Positions 51,176 to 60,045 of a DNA stretch of 64,000 bases are shown piece by piece. The stretch is taken from the NCBI RefSeq assembly GCF_024198235.1, contig NZ_JAKCFB010000026.1, forward strand, positions 62,001 through 126,000. Direction: 5' to 3'. The stretch is from Myxococcus dinghuensis. Its GTDB lineage: Bacteria; Myxococcota; Myxococcia; Myxococcales; Myxococcaceae. The notes under the pieces were generated by a model. That model was not told the origin of the DNA. It did no database searches and was given only the letters and a program-made list of their open reading frames with translations. The translations under genes were made by a program, and so were the position numbers. How positions within the stretch are numbered: position 1 is the first letter of the stretch; every line of letters starts with the position of its first letter.

Positions 51176-52822
51176 ATGAACTACAAATGGTGGGGAGTCC
51201 TGCTCGGAGGGACGCTCTGGTCTTCCGGTGTCCGGGCGCACGACTTCCGCGCGGACAAACAGGTCAATGGTGCGAAGCAGGTGGTGGTCAACAGCTATCC
51301 GACGACGCTGACCTTCTCCTTCAGCGCGGAGAACATCCACCCGACGCTGCCCTCGGAACTGCTGTCGGCCGTGGACCCGCTGATGTCGGGCTGCACCTTC
51401 TCTCCCTCGCCCCCGCAGACGGTCCCCGTGGGCGGCAAGCTCACCTATGAGTGTCCATACCTCGTGGTCAGCAGGGAGGCCTGCCTGGCGCTGGGCGTGT
51501 TGGACACGAACCCTTCCACGCCCGATACGGACGTGAGCTTCACCAACGTGTTCTCCGTGGGGTGGGACAGCGGCTCCAGCCAGTCGGGCGTCAACGTCCG
51601 GTGTGATCCGGAGCCCATCCTCCCCTGCGACGACACGGTGTACTTCTCGACGTCGTCGTCGACCGACAAGGGGCTGCCCGCGGGACCGTCGCGGCTCTAC
51701 ATCTTCGACCCGGGCACCGCGACGCTCATGCTCCAGGGGGAGAGCGCGCTGCCGTACAACGCCCTCGCGTTCAACCACCGCAACGGCTTCCTGTATGCGA
51801 TTGCGTCGGACGGGGTGTCCCCGGCCAGCTTCATCCGGGTGGACGCCAACGGGTCGGCGGAGGTCATCGCCCCCGTCGTCTCCGGAGCGGATTCCACGGT
51901 GCTGTGGGGCGCTGGCGCCATTCTCGAGGACGGCACGTACCTGGCGTTCGAGATCTCCAGCAACCACATGGTGCACATCGACAGCACGACGGGCGCGACC
52001 CTCAGCGACAGGGGCGTGGGCACTCCGGAGACCCTCCGGGTGCGGGACGTGGCCGTCAACCCGCTGACCGGCATCGTCTACGGCTTCAACAGCGCCACCC
52101 AGCGCATCACCACCATCGACCCGACCACCGGTTTCTTCACGGACTACCTCCTCCCCTCGCTCATCGATGGAGTTCCGTCCGTGGGCAACTCCATGGTCTC
52201 CGCCATCTTCACGAGCGCCGGTCAGTTGTACTTCTACGGCTCGACGGACGAGGACACCGCCGTCGCCAACACGTTCTATCTGGCGGACCTCGTCACGGGA
52301 GCGCTGACCAAGGTGGCCACGGGCCCGAACACCCAGTTCGGGGATGGCGCGACGTGCGCCTTCAGCCAGCCCCCCGAGGAGCAGTCAGCGCCGACGCGGG
52401 GCCGTGGCTTCTTCGGTTCGAGCGAGAAGGCGTTGAACGAGTGCCTCTCGCAGGGGCCCATCCGCATGGGCGGCCTGGGCCAGGTGCGGACCGTGAACGC
52501 CGCGCTCGGAGTGCTGTGGGCGAACCCCGCGGTCGCCGTGGATGGTTCGCCGCGGAGCGAGCTGGAGCGCCTGGAGGTGCAGGTCGCGCGTGAGCTGGTG
52601 ACGGCCACGTGCAACGAGCGGTTCTTCGGTACGCCCATGCCGGAGAACCTGCACACGCTGGCCGTTTTCGCGGCGCCCCACCAGCTCCTGCTCCAGGACC
52701 TGCTCGGGCAGCTGACGGCCTTCAACGACTCCGGCGTCCGGGTCGCCGTCCCGCTGCGAAAGGGCATCTTCTCGCTGGACCCGATGTGGGGCCTCGAGAA
52801 CGCCGAGGAACCGAAGTTCTGA
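51176..52822 (+). CDS. Secreted beta-propeller-like protein of unknown function
   Basis: 548 residues, GGGAGG eight bases before the ATG. A signal peptide ends near SSGVRAHD. Residues ~20-140 form a Cys-containing beta domain (two Cys pairs, with ECPYLVVSREACLALG). Residues ~150-410 read as repeated beta-propeller-like blades with NALAFNHRNGFLYAI, DVAVNPLTGIVYGFNS and STDEDTAVANTFYLADL, similar to the DUF6923-type repeats of secreted proteins. The last ~130 residues are a distinct helical domain (ELERLEVQVARELVTATCNERFFG). A lipoprotein gene follows after eight bases, so the two probably form one operon. Confidence 0.82.
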   Translation: MNYKWWGVLLGGTLWSSGVRAHDFRADKQVNGAKQVVVNSYPTTLTFSFSAENIHPTLPSELLSAVDPLMSGCTFSPSPPQTVPVGGKLTYECPYLVVSREACLALGVLDTNPSTPDTDVSFTNVFSVGWDSGSSQSGVNVRCDPEPILPCDDTVYFSTSSSTDKGLPAGPSRLYIFDPGTATLMLQGESALPYNALAFNHRNGFLYAIASDGVSPASFIRVDANGSAEVIAPVVSGADSTVLWGAGAILEDGTYLAFEISSNHMVHIDSTTGATLSDRGVGTPETLRVRDVAVNPLTGIVYGFNSATQRITTIDPTTGFFTDYLLPSLIDGVPSVGNSMVSAIFTSAGQLYFYGSTDEDTAVANTFYLADLVTGALTKVATGPNTQFGDGATCAFSQPPEEQSAPTRGRGFFGSSEKALNECLSQGPIRMGGLGQVRTVNAALGVLWANPAVAVDGSPRSELERLEVQVARELVTATCNERFFGTPMPENLHTLAVFAAPHQLLLQDLLGQLTAFNDSGVRVAVPLRKGIFSLDPMWGLENAEEPKF

Positions 52823-52830
52823 AAGGAGCC

Positions 52831-53352
52831 ATGGCCATGAAGACGAACGTGGGATGGGTGGTCCTGGTGGGGTTGTGCCTCACGGGGGCGCTCGGCGCCT
52901 GCAGCGCCGGAGACGACGACGACACGCCGGAGGGGGACAAGTTCGAGCTGCGGCTGACGGGGAGGGACTCGGCGGGATACGAGCAGGTGTTGCTCGGGGT
53001 GTCGCGCATCGAGGTGATGGCGCAGGGCAAGCCCCTGGTGTTCCAGCTCGGGAAGGAGGCACGCGCCATGGAGCTGACGCGCGAGGACCACGCCTACCTG
53101 CTCGGCAACTTCTATCTGCCCAAGGCGGCGGAGGAAGCGGAGGTCATCGTGCACTTCGACGATGTGGGGGCTTTCAAGGAGGCGGGTTCCAGTGGCCTCA
53201 TCAACGCCCGCTCCGGGGCCATCCTGTTCAAGTCGAAGCGCGTGGAGCTCGAGAAGCGCAAGCACGCCGTCATCGAACTGCACCTGAAGGACAGCCTCTT
53301 CCAGGCCCGGAGCGCGCGCGTCCTGCTGCCGTCGACCTTCATCGTCCACTGA
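52831..53352 (+). CDS. Lipoprotein in operon with the secreted beta-propeller-like protein
   Basis: 173 residues with AAAGGAG before the ATG and only eight bases after the upstream stop. The signal peptide ends in the lipobox LGACSAG. The mature part begins with an acidic spacer (GDDDDTPEGD) and continues as a beta-sandwich-like domain (FELRLTGRDSAGYEQVLLGVSRIEVM ... LIELHLKDS-like VIELHLKDSLF) resembling DUF4382-type surface lipoproteins. It is probably outer-membrane anchored and works with its neighbour; the role is unknown. Confidence 0.78.
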   Translation: MAMKTNVGWVVLVGLCLTGALGACSAGDDDDTPEGDKFELRLTGRDSAGYEQVLLGVSRIEVMAQGKPLVFQLGKEARAMELTREDHAYLLGNFYLPKAAEEAEVIVHFDDVGAFKEAGSSGLINARSGAILFKSKRVELEKRKHAVIELHLKDSLFQARSARVLLPSTFIVH

Positions 53353-53395
53353 CGGCCAAGGCGTGAGACTCGCGGAGGACGACTGTCCGAGAGCC

Positions 53396-55201
53396 TCAGC
53401 GCCAGAGCATCAGGCCGCACACCACGGCTCCCAACAGGGCCACGCCGAGCACGAGGGCTCGCTTGAGCGTGGCTCGTCGAGGGGCCGGGGTCGAGGGCGC
53501 GGCCTTCGCCGTCGCGGGGGGCACCGGTCGAGCGGCCACGAGCGCAGGGCGGGGGGCTCGCGTCGCGCGTTCGGGAGACAGCTCGATGACGGTGGCGTCG
53601 TCGCCGTCATCGTCGGAGGGCCCGCCGACGTGGATGGGCTCCGAGGGCTTGGGGCGCTCCTCGGGCATGGCGACGACGGTGGCGTCGTCGTCATCGTCGG
53701 AAGCCCCGCCGATGAGGATGGGACCGGAAGGCCGTGGTGCGATGGCGGGCGCCCCGATGACGGTGGCGTCGTCGTCCTCGGGCTCTCCGATGCGGATCGC
53801 CTCTTCCGGCAAGAGCGGCACCACCGGCTCATGAGCGCCTTCGAGGGACGTTCCCGCCGAGGCCTGCGTCGCCTCCGCGGTTGCCGTGTCGCCCTGCTCC
53901 ATGGGGGGCGCCGCCTCGGACTCCCGGGGGGCGGGGCGATGCAGGCGTCCGCTGACGGTGGCCTCGTCATCCTCCGTCGAGGAGGACGGGCTCCCGCCGG
54001 CGGCCGCAACAGCGTCGTTCTCCGCTGGCGAGTCCCCGGTGGGCGTCACCGAGACTTCGCGGGGAGACAGGCCCACGACGGTCGCGTCGTCGTCATCATC
54101 CGAGGGAAGGGCGTCGGCGGTCGTCGCGGGAGCGGGAGAAGGAGGCGAGGCGTCCGCGCCTCCCTCCGCGGTGAGCGCTGGAACGCTGGCCGCCTCCGGG
54201 CGGTCGGGGAGAGCGGCGGGCGTGGTGTCGAGCTCGCCCGAGGGGGACGCGTCGACGGGGTGCTCCTGGACATGCCGTGGCTCCTCCGTCGCCAGGGAGG
54301 CCGCCGCGCCGCTCGTCGTCGCGACGTTCGCGACGTGCTCGTGACGCTGGCCACCCGCCCAGGGCGCGAGGGCCTCGGCCATCTCGGCGGCGGTCGCGAA
54401 GCGCTCCGCGGGGTTCTTGTTCAGCGCGCGCGCCACGACCTGGGCGAACGCCTCGGGGAGCTCCGGGCGGTGGCTGGTGACCGGCGCGGGCACGCGTTCG
54501 ATGATGGCGGACAGCAGCGCCACCGTGTCCTGCATCTCGATGGGCAACCGCCCCGTCACCATCTGGTACAGGCACGCGCCCATGGCGTAGATGTCTGCCC
54601 GTCCGTCCACCGGCTTGCAGCGGACCTGCTCGGGGGCCATGAAGGACGGCGTCCCCACCCAGGCGCCCGACTCGGTCCCCAGGGCGGTGTCGTCCTCGTG
54701 GAGCAGCCGCGCGACGCCGAAGTCCAGCAGCTTCAGCGTGTCTCCCGCCTCCTGCGGCATGACGAAGAGGTTGTCCGGCTTGATGTCGCGGTGGACGATG
54801 CCCGCGTCGTGCGCCACCTGCAGCGCGGACAGGCCCTGCACCGCCAGCCGCGCGGCGCGCTCGGCGGACATGGGACCCTCCTGCTTCAGGAGCAGTTGCA
54901 GCGTCTGGCCGTGGAGCAGCTCCATGACCAGGTACGGCGGGTCGTCCGGAGGGGACTGGAAGTCCTTCACCTTCACCAGGTGGGGGTTCGAAAGACCCAC
55001 GGTGGCGTGCGCCTCGCGACGGAAGCGCGCGCGCACCGCCGGGTCGGGCGCCAGGTGCTGCTGGAGGACCTTGACGGCCACCGCGTCACCCTGGTCGAGC
55101 TGTTCGGCCTCGTAGACGATCCCCATCGAGCCCACGCCGATACGACGACGTAGCTGATATCTCTCGCCCAGCAAGGTCCCGACCCACGATGCGCGACTCA
55201 T
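53396..55201 (-). CDS. Serine/threonine protein kinase with acidic D-ATV repeats and C-terminal anchor
   Basis: 601 residues. The kinase domain spans ~15-275, with GVGSMGIVYEAE, the ATP lysine Lys44, HRDIKPDN (Asp139) and DFG (160-162), all intact. Residues ~370-545 are disordered and acidic and carry five copies of a short unit, D(4-5)-ATV-(V/I), as in DDDDDATVVG, EDDEATVSG, EDDDATVIG, DDDDDATVVA and DDDGDDATVIE, at about 372, 413, 477, 506 and 535. The last 20 residues (ALVLGVALLGAVVCGLMLW) form one membrane span, so the kinase is tail-anchored with its domain in the cytosol. The repeats look like phosphothreonine sites for FHA-domain partners; this is inference. Confidence 0.92.
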   Translation of the reverse strand: MSRASWVGTLLGERYQLRRRIGVGSMGIVYEAEQLDQGDAVAVKVLQQHLAPDPAVRARFRREAHATVGLSNPHLVKVKDFQSPPDDPPYLVMELLHGQTLQLLLKQEGPMSAERAARLAVQGLSALQVAHDAGIVHRDIKPDNLFVMPQEAGDTLKLLDFGVARLLHEDDTALGTESGAWVGTPSFMAPEQVRCKPVDGRADIYAMGACLYQMVTGRLPIEMQDTVALLSAIIERVPAPVTSHRPELPEAFAQVVARALNKNPAERFATAAEMAEALAPWAGGQRHEHVANVATTSGAAASLATEEPRHVQEHPVDASPSGELDTTPAALPDRPEAASVPALTAEGGADASPPSPAPATTADALPSDDDDDATVVGLSPREVSVTPTGDSPAENDAVAAAGGSPSSSTEDDEATVSGRLHRPAPRESEAAPPMEQGDTATAEATQASAGTSLEGAHEPVVPLLPEEAIRIGEPEDDDATVIGAPAIAPRPSGPILIGGASDDDDDATVVAMPEERPKPSEPIHVGGPSDDDGDDATVIELSPERATRAPRPALVAARPVPPATAKAAPSTPAPRRATLKRALVLGVALLGAVVCGLMLWR

Positions 55202-55413
55202 GACATGACGGGTATACCCAAGCGGCTCGCGATGCGAGAGGGGGATCCGCCTGATGACGTAGCTCCCAATCCATGATTTCATGGAAGCCCAGCCACCAAT
55301 GTATCGTCGGCGTGGAATCTGGAGGTTTCAGGAGTCTCGCCGGGAGGCGTGGGCTGTCATCACCTGAGAATGTCTCGCGGCCCGAGAGCGCCTCGGCCGT
55401 TGGAGCATGTCCG

Positions 55414-56127
55414 TCAGAAGCTGAGGCCGATCCGGAAGACATCCAGGTTCAGGTCCCAGACGGCGCGGTCGCCGTGCTCGTTCCCCCAGGGCGTGGCGTA
55501 CTGGCTGCGCCAGTCGAACCGGTTGCGGCGCTGGCCCCAGCTGTAGCCCGCGGCGATTCCAATCATCGGTTCGATGAACCCCCGGAGGTTGCGGCCCACG
55601 AGCCGGTACCCGAGGTTGATTCCCACGGTGGCCTGGGTTCCGTCGAAGGTGCGCACCGCGACGCTCGCGGAGGAGGGGCCCGTCGTGCGCACGGGGTGCC
55701 TGTCCCAGGTCCGCCGCGCGCTGAGCTGGGGCTGCAGGTAGAAGCCCGACCCCCTGGGGTTGGGGCGCGGCCACCACGCGACTCCGGCGGCGAGGCTCAG
55801 ACCCTTCATGACGCCACAGTCTTCCTGGTGGCCCGCACACGTCGAGTTCCCGTACGTGTAGGTCGCCTCGAGGCTCCCCTCGGTCGAGTCCGAGAGCCGC
55901 AGCCCCACGCCCAGGGGAACGGCGAAGTAGCGGACGTTGGCGCCCACCCCACCGACCATCAGCGCGGTGTGGATCAGGGGCCGGGTCCACAGCGAGAAGG
56001 TGCGTCGCGCCTCCTTCGGTGGGGGCTGGGACATGAGGGGCTCCGTCGCGCTCGCGGCGGACGTGAGGAGGAGGGCGGCGAGGAGGAGGGGACGTGACAC
56101 GGGGCGGCTCCTGTTTCGCGGTGACAT
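55414..56127 (-). CDS. Predicted outer-membrane protein
   Basis: 237 residues from the ATG at 56127; a longer start 13 codons upstream is possible. The signal peptide is LLLAALLLTSAASATEP. The mature part has antiparallel strands (NVRYFAVPLGVGLRL, GSLEATYTYGNS, GFYLQPQLSARRTW, ATVGINLGYRLVGRNL, FIEPMIGIAAGYSWG) and ends in DLNLDVFRIGLSF with a terminal Phe, the barrel assembly signal. A Cys pair (CAGHQEDC) suggests one disulfide loop. It is a probable beta-barrel of 8-10 strands with unknown function. Confidence 0.78.
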   Translation of the reverse strand: MSPRNRSRPVSRPLLLAALLLTSAASATEPLMSQPPPKEARRTFSLWTRPLIHTALMVGGVGANVRYFAVPLGVGLRLSDSTEGSLEATYTYGNSTCAGHQEDCGVMKGLSLAAGVAWWPRPNPRGSGFYLQPQLSARRTWDRHPVRTTGPSSASVAVRTFDGTQATVGINLGYRLVGRNLRGFIEPMIGIAAGYSWGQRRNRFDWRSQYATPWGNEHGDRAVWDLNLDVFRIGLSF

Positions 56128-56252
56128 CTGCGTCAGGAGCAACCGCTGTGCCGCTCGCCTGCTCACTGGAGAGCGAGCGGGCGGGCAGGGCTTCGGCCGG
56201 GCCCGTTCGCGACAGACGTGTCACGGCGCGAAGGGGCCGAGGCCCCGTGCTG

Positions 56253-57161
56253 TCAGGGCGTCAGGAGGACCTTGCCGTTGACGCCCCCGCGCTCCGCGGT
56301 CTGCTGGGCCTCGCGCGCGTCCCGGAGGGGGAAGCGCTTCGCGATGGGGATGGCGAGTTCGCCCCGGGCGACGTCCTCGCCCAACTGGGCCAGCCGCTTC
56401 CCGTCCGGATGTCCCAGGATGGACCGGACCTGGATGCCGCGCTCCTTGGCGCCGGGCGGCTCACCCACGACGCTGCCGAGGGTGCCACCCGGCTTGAGTC
56501 GGGGCAGCAGTCGCGTGGTGGTCTCGCCGCCCACCGTGTCGGCGATGGCGTCGAGCGGGGGGAGGCTGTCCAGGTCGGCCGGGTCGTCGATGGCCACCAC
56601 GCCGTCGACGCCGAGCTGGGCCGCGTCGCTCTTCTGCTTGCGGCGCACGCCCGCCCAGACCTTCGCGCCGCGGCGCTTGGCGGCGTGGACGGCCGCGCGT
56701 CCCACGCTCCCCATGGCCCCCGTGACGAGCACGGTGTCTCCCTTGTGGGGATCCACGCCCTCCTCCATCAACTGGGTGCCGGTGAGGGAGACCAGGGGGA
56801 GGGCGGCGGCGTCGCGGGTGTCGAGCGACCTGGGCACGGGAGCCCAGGCCTCCGCGGGGGCGACGACGCGTTCCGCGTAGCCGCCGTTGACGAGCCCCAT
56901 GACCTGGTCCCCTTCCTTGAAGCGCGTGACGTCGCGGCCCACCTCGACGACCTCGCCGGAGACGTCGCGGCCCGGGACGTACGGGAAGCGCACGGGGATG
57001 AACCCCTGGCGGCTGCCCTTGCGGATCTTCCAGTCGATGGGATTGACGCTCGCGGCCTTCACGCGGACCTTCACGTCGCCCGGTCCCACCGACGGCTCCG
57101 GCATGTCGCGCAGCTCCAGCGTGTCGACGTCACCGTAGCCCGTCATGACGATGGCCTTCAT
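56253..57161 (-). CDS. Zinc-independent quinone oxidoreductase (MDR family)
   Basis: 302 residues. It has the start MKAIVMTGYGDVDTLEL, ASVNPIDWKIRKG, FPYVPGRDVSGEV and the Rossmann loop VLVTGAMGSVGRAA, all typical of the NADPH-dependent quinone oxidoreductase branch of medium-chain dehydrogenases. The zinc-binding Cys/His residues are missing, as is normal for this branch. It probably reduces quinones or alpha,beta-unsaturated carbonyls in the cytosol. It lies downstream of the roadblock gene and is separated from it by a strong terminator. Confidence 0.9.
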   Translation of the reverse strand: MKAIVMTGYGDVDTLELRDMPEPSVGPGDVKVRVKAASVNPIDWKIRKGSRQGFIPVRFPYVPGRDVSGEVVEVGRDVTRFKEGDQVMGLVNGGYAERVVAPAEAWAPVPRSLDTRDAAALPLVSLTGTQLMEEGVDPHKGDTVLVTGAMGSVGRAAVHAAKRRGAKVWAGVRRKQKSDAAQLGVDGVVAIDDPADLDSLPPLDAIADTVGGETTTRLLPRLKPGGTLGSVVGEPPGAKERGIQVRSILGHPDGKRLAQLGEDVARGELAIPIAKRFPLRDAREAQQTAERGGVNGKVLLTP

Positions 57162-57338
57162 GGTGTTCCCCCTGGCGCGAGCAGTGAGGGGCGCGCCTCC
57201 GGATGAAGATGCGGGCCGGTGGGTGGGGGGACAACGGGCGGAGGGGCGAGCCTTCGGCGTGGCTGCGCGCGACGGACCTGACCTCCAGGTCGCCGCGCCC
57301 CCGCTGGCCTGGTTGGTCACGACACCTCCGGAAAAGGA

Positions 57339-57371
57339 ACGGGCCGCGTCCCGAGAGAGGACGCGGCCCGT
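57339..57371 (-). terminator. Intrinsic terminator after the roadblock gene
   Basis: Perfect 13-base arms ACGGGCCGCGTCC and GGACGCGGCCCGT with a seven-base loop lie 40 bases after the roadblock stop. On the minus strand they are followed by TTCCTTTTCC, a T-rich tail. Confidence 0.85.
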
Positions 57372-57410
57372 GGATGACCCCGGTCGGCGCGTGACGCGCG
57401 GAGCGCGAGC

Positions 57411-58277
57411 CTAGATGCTCAGGCCCTTCTCGATCTCCGCGAGGCGGAAGCGCGCCATCGCCAGGTTCGAGTTGGCGCGGCTCAGCGCCAGGTAGAGGAA
57501 CAGGCCTTCGCGCGCGGAGAGCGGGCGGATGACGTGGTACTGCTCGCCCAACGTGATGAGGATGTCCTCGATCTTGTCCTTGAGTCCCAGCACGTGCATC
57601 GCCTTCACCTTGGCGCGAACGACCTCGGTGTTGGCCGCAGCGGCGGTCTCGATGTTGAAGTTCGCGTTGCCGCCGATGCTGCCCAGGCACATGCCGCTCT
57701 TCGAGTCCACCAAGCAGGCCGCGAAGGCCCCCTCGATCTTCTGGGTCTCTTCCAGGGACTGCTTCACGTTCGCCATGACTTCGCTCTCGAGTTGGGTGTG
57801 GGGGTGCTGCGGTTCGACAGGCTGGGTCAGCTCGTCCAGGGTGAACGTGAGCTGGCTCGAATAGGTTCGCGGCTGCGGGACGAAGAGCGCCTGGGCGTCC
57901 TTCAGCGAGAGCAGGAGCTGCAGATGGCTGGCGATGTGTCGCCGCAAGAGCTCGCGGAGCACGTCACGGTCGACCAGCCCCCAGTCGATGAGCACCTCGC
58001 AGAAGTTGCCGCCGTTCTTGCGGCACTCGGCCATCACCAGCGCGACGTCCTCGCGGCTCACCAGTCGCTGCTGCAGGAGCACGGCGGAGAAGTTCAGGGC
58101 GCCGGCGCTGGTGAGCACGGCCCAGGCCACCTTCCGCTCGACGATGAAGATCCGCCCGGAGACCGTGGCGGACTTCACCACCACCTCACCGCCCAGCTTG
58201 CTCTCCACCGCTTCGTGCAACACTGCCCGTACGATCTGGCGCGGGCTCTGGGGCGCCGCTCGGGATGCGAGTTCCAT
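57411..58277 (-). CDS. Roadblock/LC7-domain protein with N-terminal DUF4388-like region
   Basis: 288 residues from the ATG at 58277; the frame is open further upstream but has no good start there. Residues ~10-170 look like the DUF4388/PATAN-like module (VRAVLHEAVESKLGGEVVVKSATVSGRIFIV, LLQQRLVSREDVALVMAEC). Residues ~185-285 are a roadblock/LC7 fold (VMANVKQSLEETQKIEGAFAACLVDSKSGMCLG ... EDILITLGEQYHVIRPL). Roadblock proteins are partners of MglA/Ras-like GTPases in myxobacteria, so a role in polarity or motility control is possible. No GTPase gene is adjacent. Confidence 0.82.
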   Translation of the reverse strand: MELASRAAPQSPRQIVRAVLHEAVESKLGGEVVVKSATVSGRIFIVERKVAWAVLTSAGALNFSAVLLQQRLVSREDVALVMAECRKNGGNFCEVLIDWGLVDRDVLRELLRRHIASHLQLLLSLKDAQALFVPQPRTYSSQLTFTLDELTQPVEPQHPHTQLESEVMANVKQSLEETQKIEGAFAACLVDSKSGMCLGSIGGNANFNIETAAAANTEVVRAKVKAMHVLGLKDKIEDILITLGEQYHVIRPLSAREGLFLYLALSRANSNLAMARFRLAEIEKGLSI

Positions 58278-58346
58278 GGGAGTCCGTGGACACCAGAAGG
58301 TGGATGGCGGTGCGGGTGACCCGACGAACTCTATCCAACGCCGGTA

Positions 58347-58409
58347 AAATTCCGCAAACTGGGTGGAATTTAAACAGGAAGACGAGTTTAGACGGGTAAG
58401 TCCGTACCC
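58347..58409 (-). promoter_or_regulatory. AT-rich dyads upstream of the roadblock gene
   Basis: Two inverted repeats lie in an unusually AT-rich patch: AAATTCC/GGAATTT at 58347-58371 (11-base spacer) and GGGTA/TACCC at 58394-58409. The patch probably contains the promoter and an operator of the minus-strand roadblock gene, which starts 70 bases away. Confidence 0.5.
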
Positions 58410-58583
58410 TGTTTGGAAGTCGAAACGAGTCGGATCTACCTCAATGTGACGCAATTGGCAGGAGAAAAGCCCTGTCCCCGCACGAGCCGAGACGCCTCCA
58501 CCGGGAAGCTCATGGCAGGCGATGTTTCACTGCCCGTCTCAGAATTTCGCGAAGGCTGATTGAGGGGGTTGAACAGGCAATCC

Positions 58584-58643
58584 TTGACATCGTGGGTTGA
58601 CGGCTCTACAGATCGGGATAATGAGAATGCGTATCATTTTCAT
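58584..58643 (+). promoter_or_regulatory. Sigma70-type promoter overlapping a Fur box
   Basis: TTGACA (58584-58589) and TACAGA (58607-58612) are 17 bases apart. Immediately downstream, 58617-58643 reads GATAAT, GAGAAT, GCG, TATCAT, TTTCAT, a close match to the repeated-hexamer Fur box (GATAATGATAATCATTATC). Fur bound here would block initiation. The next gene is the lipoprotein at 58716. Confidence 0.75.
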
Positions 58644-58715
58644 GGGAGAGCCCCGTTCCGGTGGCTCTTGCTGGGAATGCGGCGCATCACGTCCCCTCGA
58701 AGAGGCTCCATCCCG

Positions 58716-59921
58716 ATGACACTTCCCGTTGCGCTGGTCTCCCGGCGGCTGTCCGCCGCGCTGCTCTCGTTGTCCCTGCTGTCTGCCTGCGGGGACTCTG
58801 AGGACGAGGCATCGTCGCTGTACGCCGTCACCACCCAGTTGCTCGCGCAGGATCCGACGCAGAGCTACGTCGTCCTGACGACGAAGGCCGAGCAGTCCGG
58901 GTCGCTGTCCCTGGAGGGCGCCATCTCTGTGCCGGGGCGTGCGCTGGGCGTGGGCATCGCGAAGACGGGCTCGCTGTACGTGGTCAGCGACGAGAGCGCC
59001 ACGGTGACGCGCTACACGCTCGACGACAAGGACACGCTGGCGCAGTCCGGGACGGTGAGCTTCGCGGCCCAGGGCATCTCGTCGCTGGGCGAGTACCAGG
59101 CCAACTTCCAGTTCATCTCGGAGACGAAGGCGTACTACTTCGACGGGGCGACGGCGCAGGTCGTCGTCTGGAACCCCCAGGCGATGAGCGTCACGGGCAC
59201 CATCGCGTTGTCGGAGCTGGTCATCCCGGACACGGTGCTGGCGTTCTCCGGCGCGGTCGTGCGCGTGGGGCAGCAGGTCATCATGCCGGTGGGGTGGCGG
59301 CCGGTGTCGGGCGTGGGCATCACCCGCAAGGCGGCGGTGGTCTCCATCGACACGGCGACGGACACCGCCTCCATCGCGACGGATGAGCGCTGCGGGTACA
59401 CGCACGACGCCGCGGTGGGGCCGGATGGCCAGGTCTACGTGGCCACGGAGGCCTACGGCGCGGCGGTGCGCCGGGTCGTGGGCGAGGACTCTCCGGAGCC
59501 GTGCCTGCTGCGCTACGACCCGCGGACCCGCGCGTTCGACACCACGTTCTATCGCTCGCTCGATTCGCTGGTGGGGGGTGGCACCGCGGGCGCCCTCATC
59601 CCGGGCCCCTCCGGGACGGCCTTCATCCGCGTGCTCGACGAGACGATTGCTCCGGTGACGGAGGGGACGCATCCGCGCACGGTGGCGAGCGGCACGGGTT
59701 GGCAGTGGTGGGAGCTGAAGCTCGACACGCTGGTCGCCACGCGTCGTTCGGACATCGCCTCCACGTCAGGCAGCGTCTTCCTGTTCGAGTCGGAGAACCA
59801 CACGCTCTACACCGAGTTCGGCGCCGGCGCCGCGTCCACCACGCTGCACGTGCTGGATGACGAGGGGCGGTCCACGCTGACCACCCAGGGCCTGTCGTTC
59901 TCGTTCCTGCAGTTGCGCTGA
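58716..59921 (+). CDS. Lipoprotein with beta-propeller-like repeats, behind a Fur box
   Basis: 401 residues from the ATG at 58716; an ATG at 58677 is possible. The signal peptide ends in the lipobox LLSACGDS. The mature part has propeller-like repeats (GVGIAKTGSLYVVSDESATVTRYTLDD, DGATAQVVVWNPQAMSVTGTIAL, AAVVSIDTATDTASIATDE, SVFLFESENHTLYTEFG) and is related in shape to YncE/DUF4374-type proteins, some of which are encoded with iron-uptake genes. With a Fur box in its promoter region it is probably made under iron limitation and may help handle an iron compound at the cell surface. No TonB-dependent receptor is nearby. Confidence 0.85.
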   Translation: MTLPVALVSRRLSAALLSLSLLSACGDSEDEASSLYAVTTQLLAQDPTQSYVVLTTKAEQSGSLSLEGAISVPGRALGVGIAKTGSLYVVSDESATVTRYTLDDKDTLAQSGTVSFAAQGISSLGEYQANFQFISETKAYYFDGATAQVVVWNPQAMSVTGTIALSELVIPDTVLAFSGAVVRVGQQVIMPVGWRPVSGVGITRKAAVVSIDTATDTASIATDERCGYTHDAAVGPDGQVYVATEAYGAAVRRVVGEDSPEPCLLRYDPRTRAFDTTFYRSLDSLVGGGTAGALIPGPSGTAFIRVLDETIAPVTEGTHPRTVASGTGWQWWELKLDTLVATRRSDIASTSGSVFLFESENHTLYTEFGAGAASTTLHVLDDEGRSTLTTQGLSFSFLQLR

Positions 59922-60045
59922 GCGCGCACCCGTCTTCCCTCGACACACCTCGGGCTCCACGTGAGGCAGGCCGTCGTGGCCTGGAGCGCGTGGGGCCGGA
60001 GGTGTGTCGCGGTCCGTTGGTCCCATTCGTCCCCCTGGAGCATCC

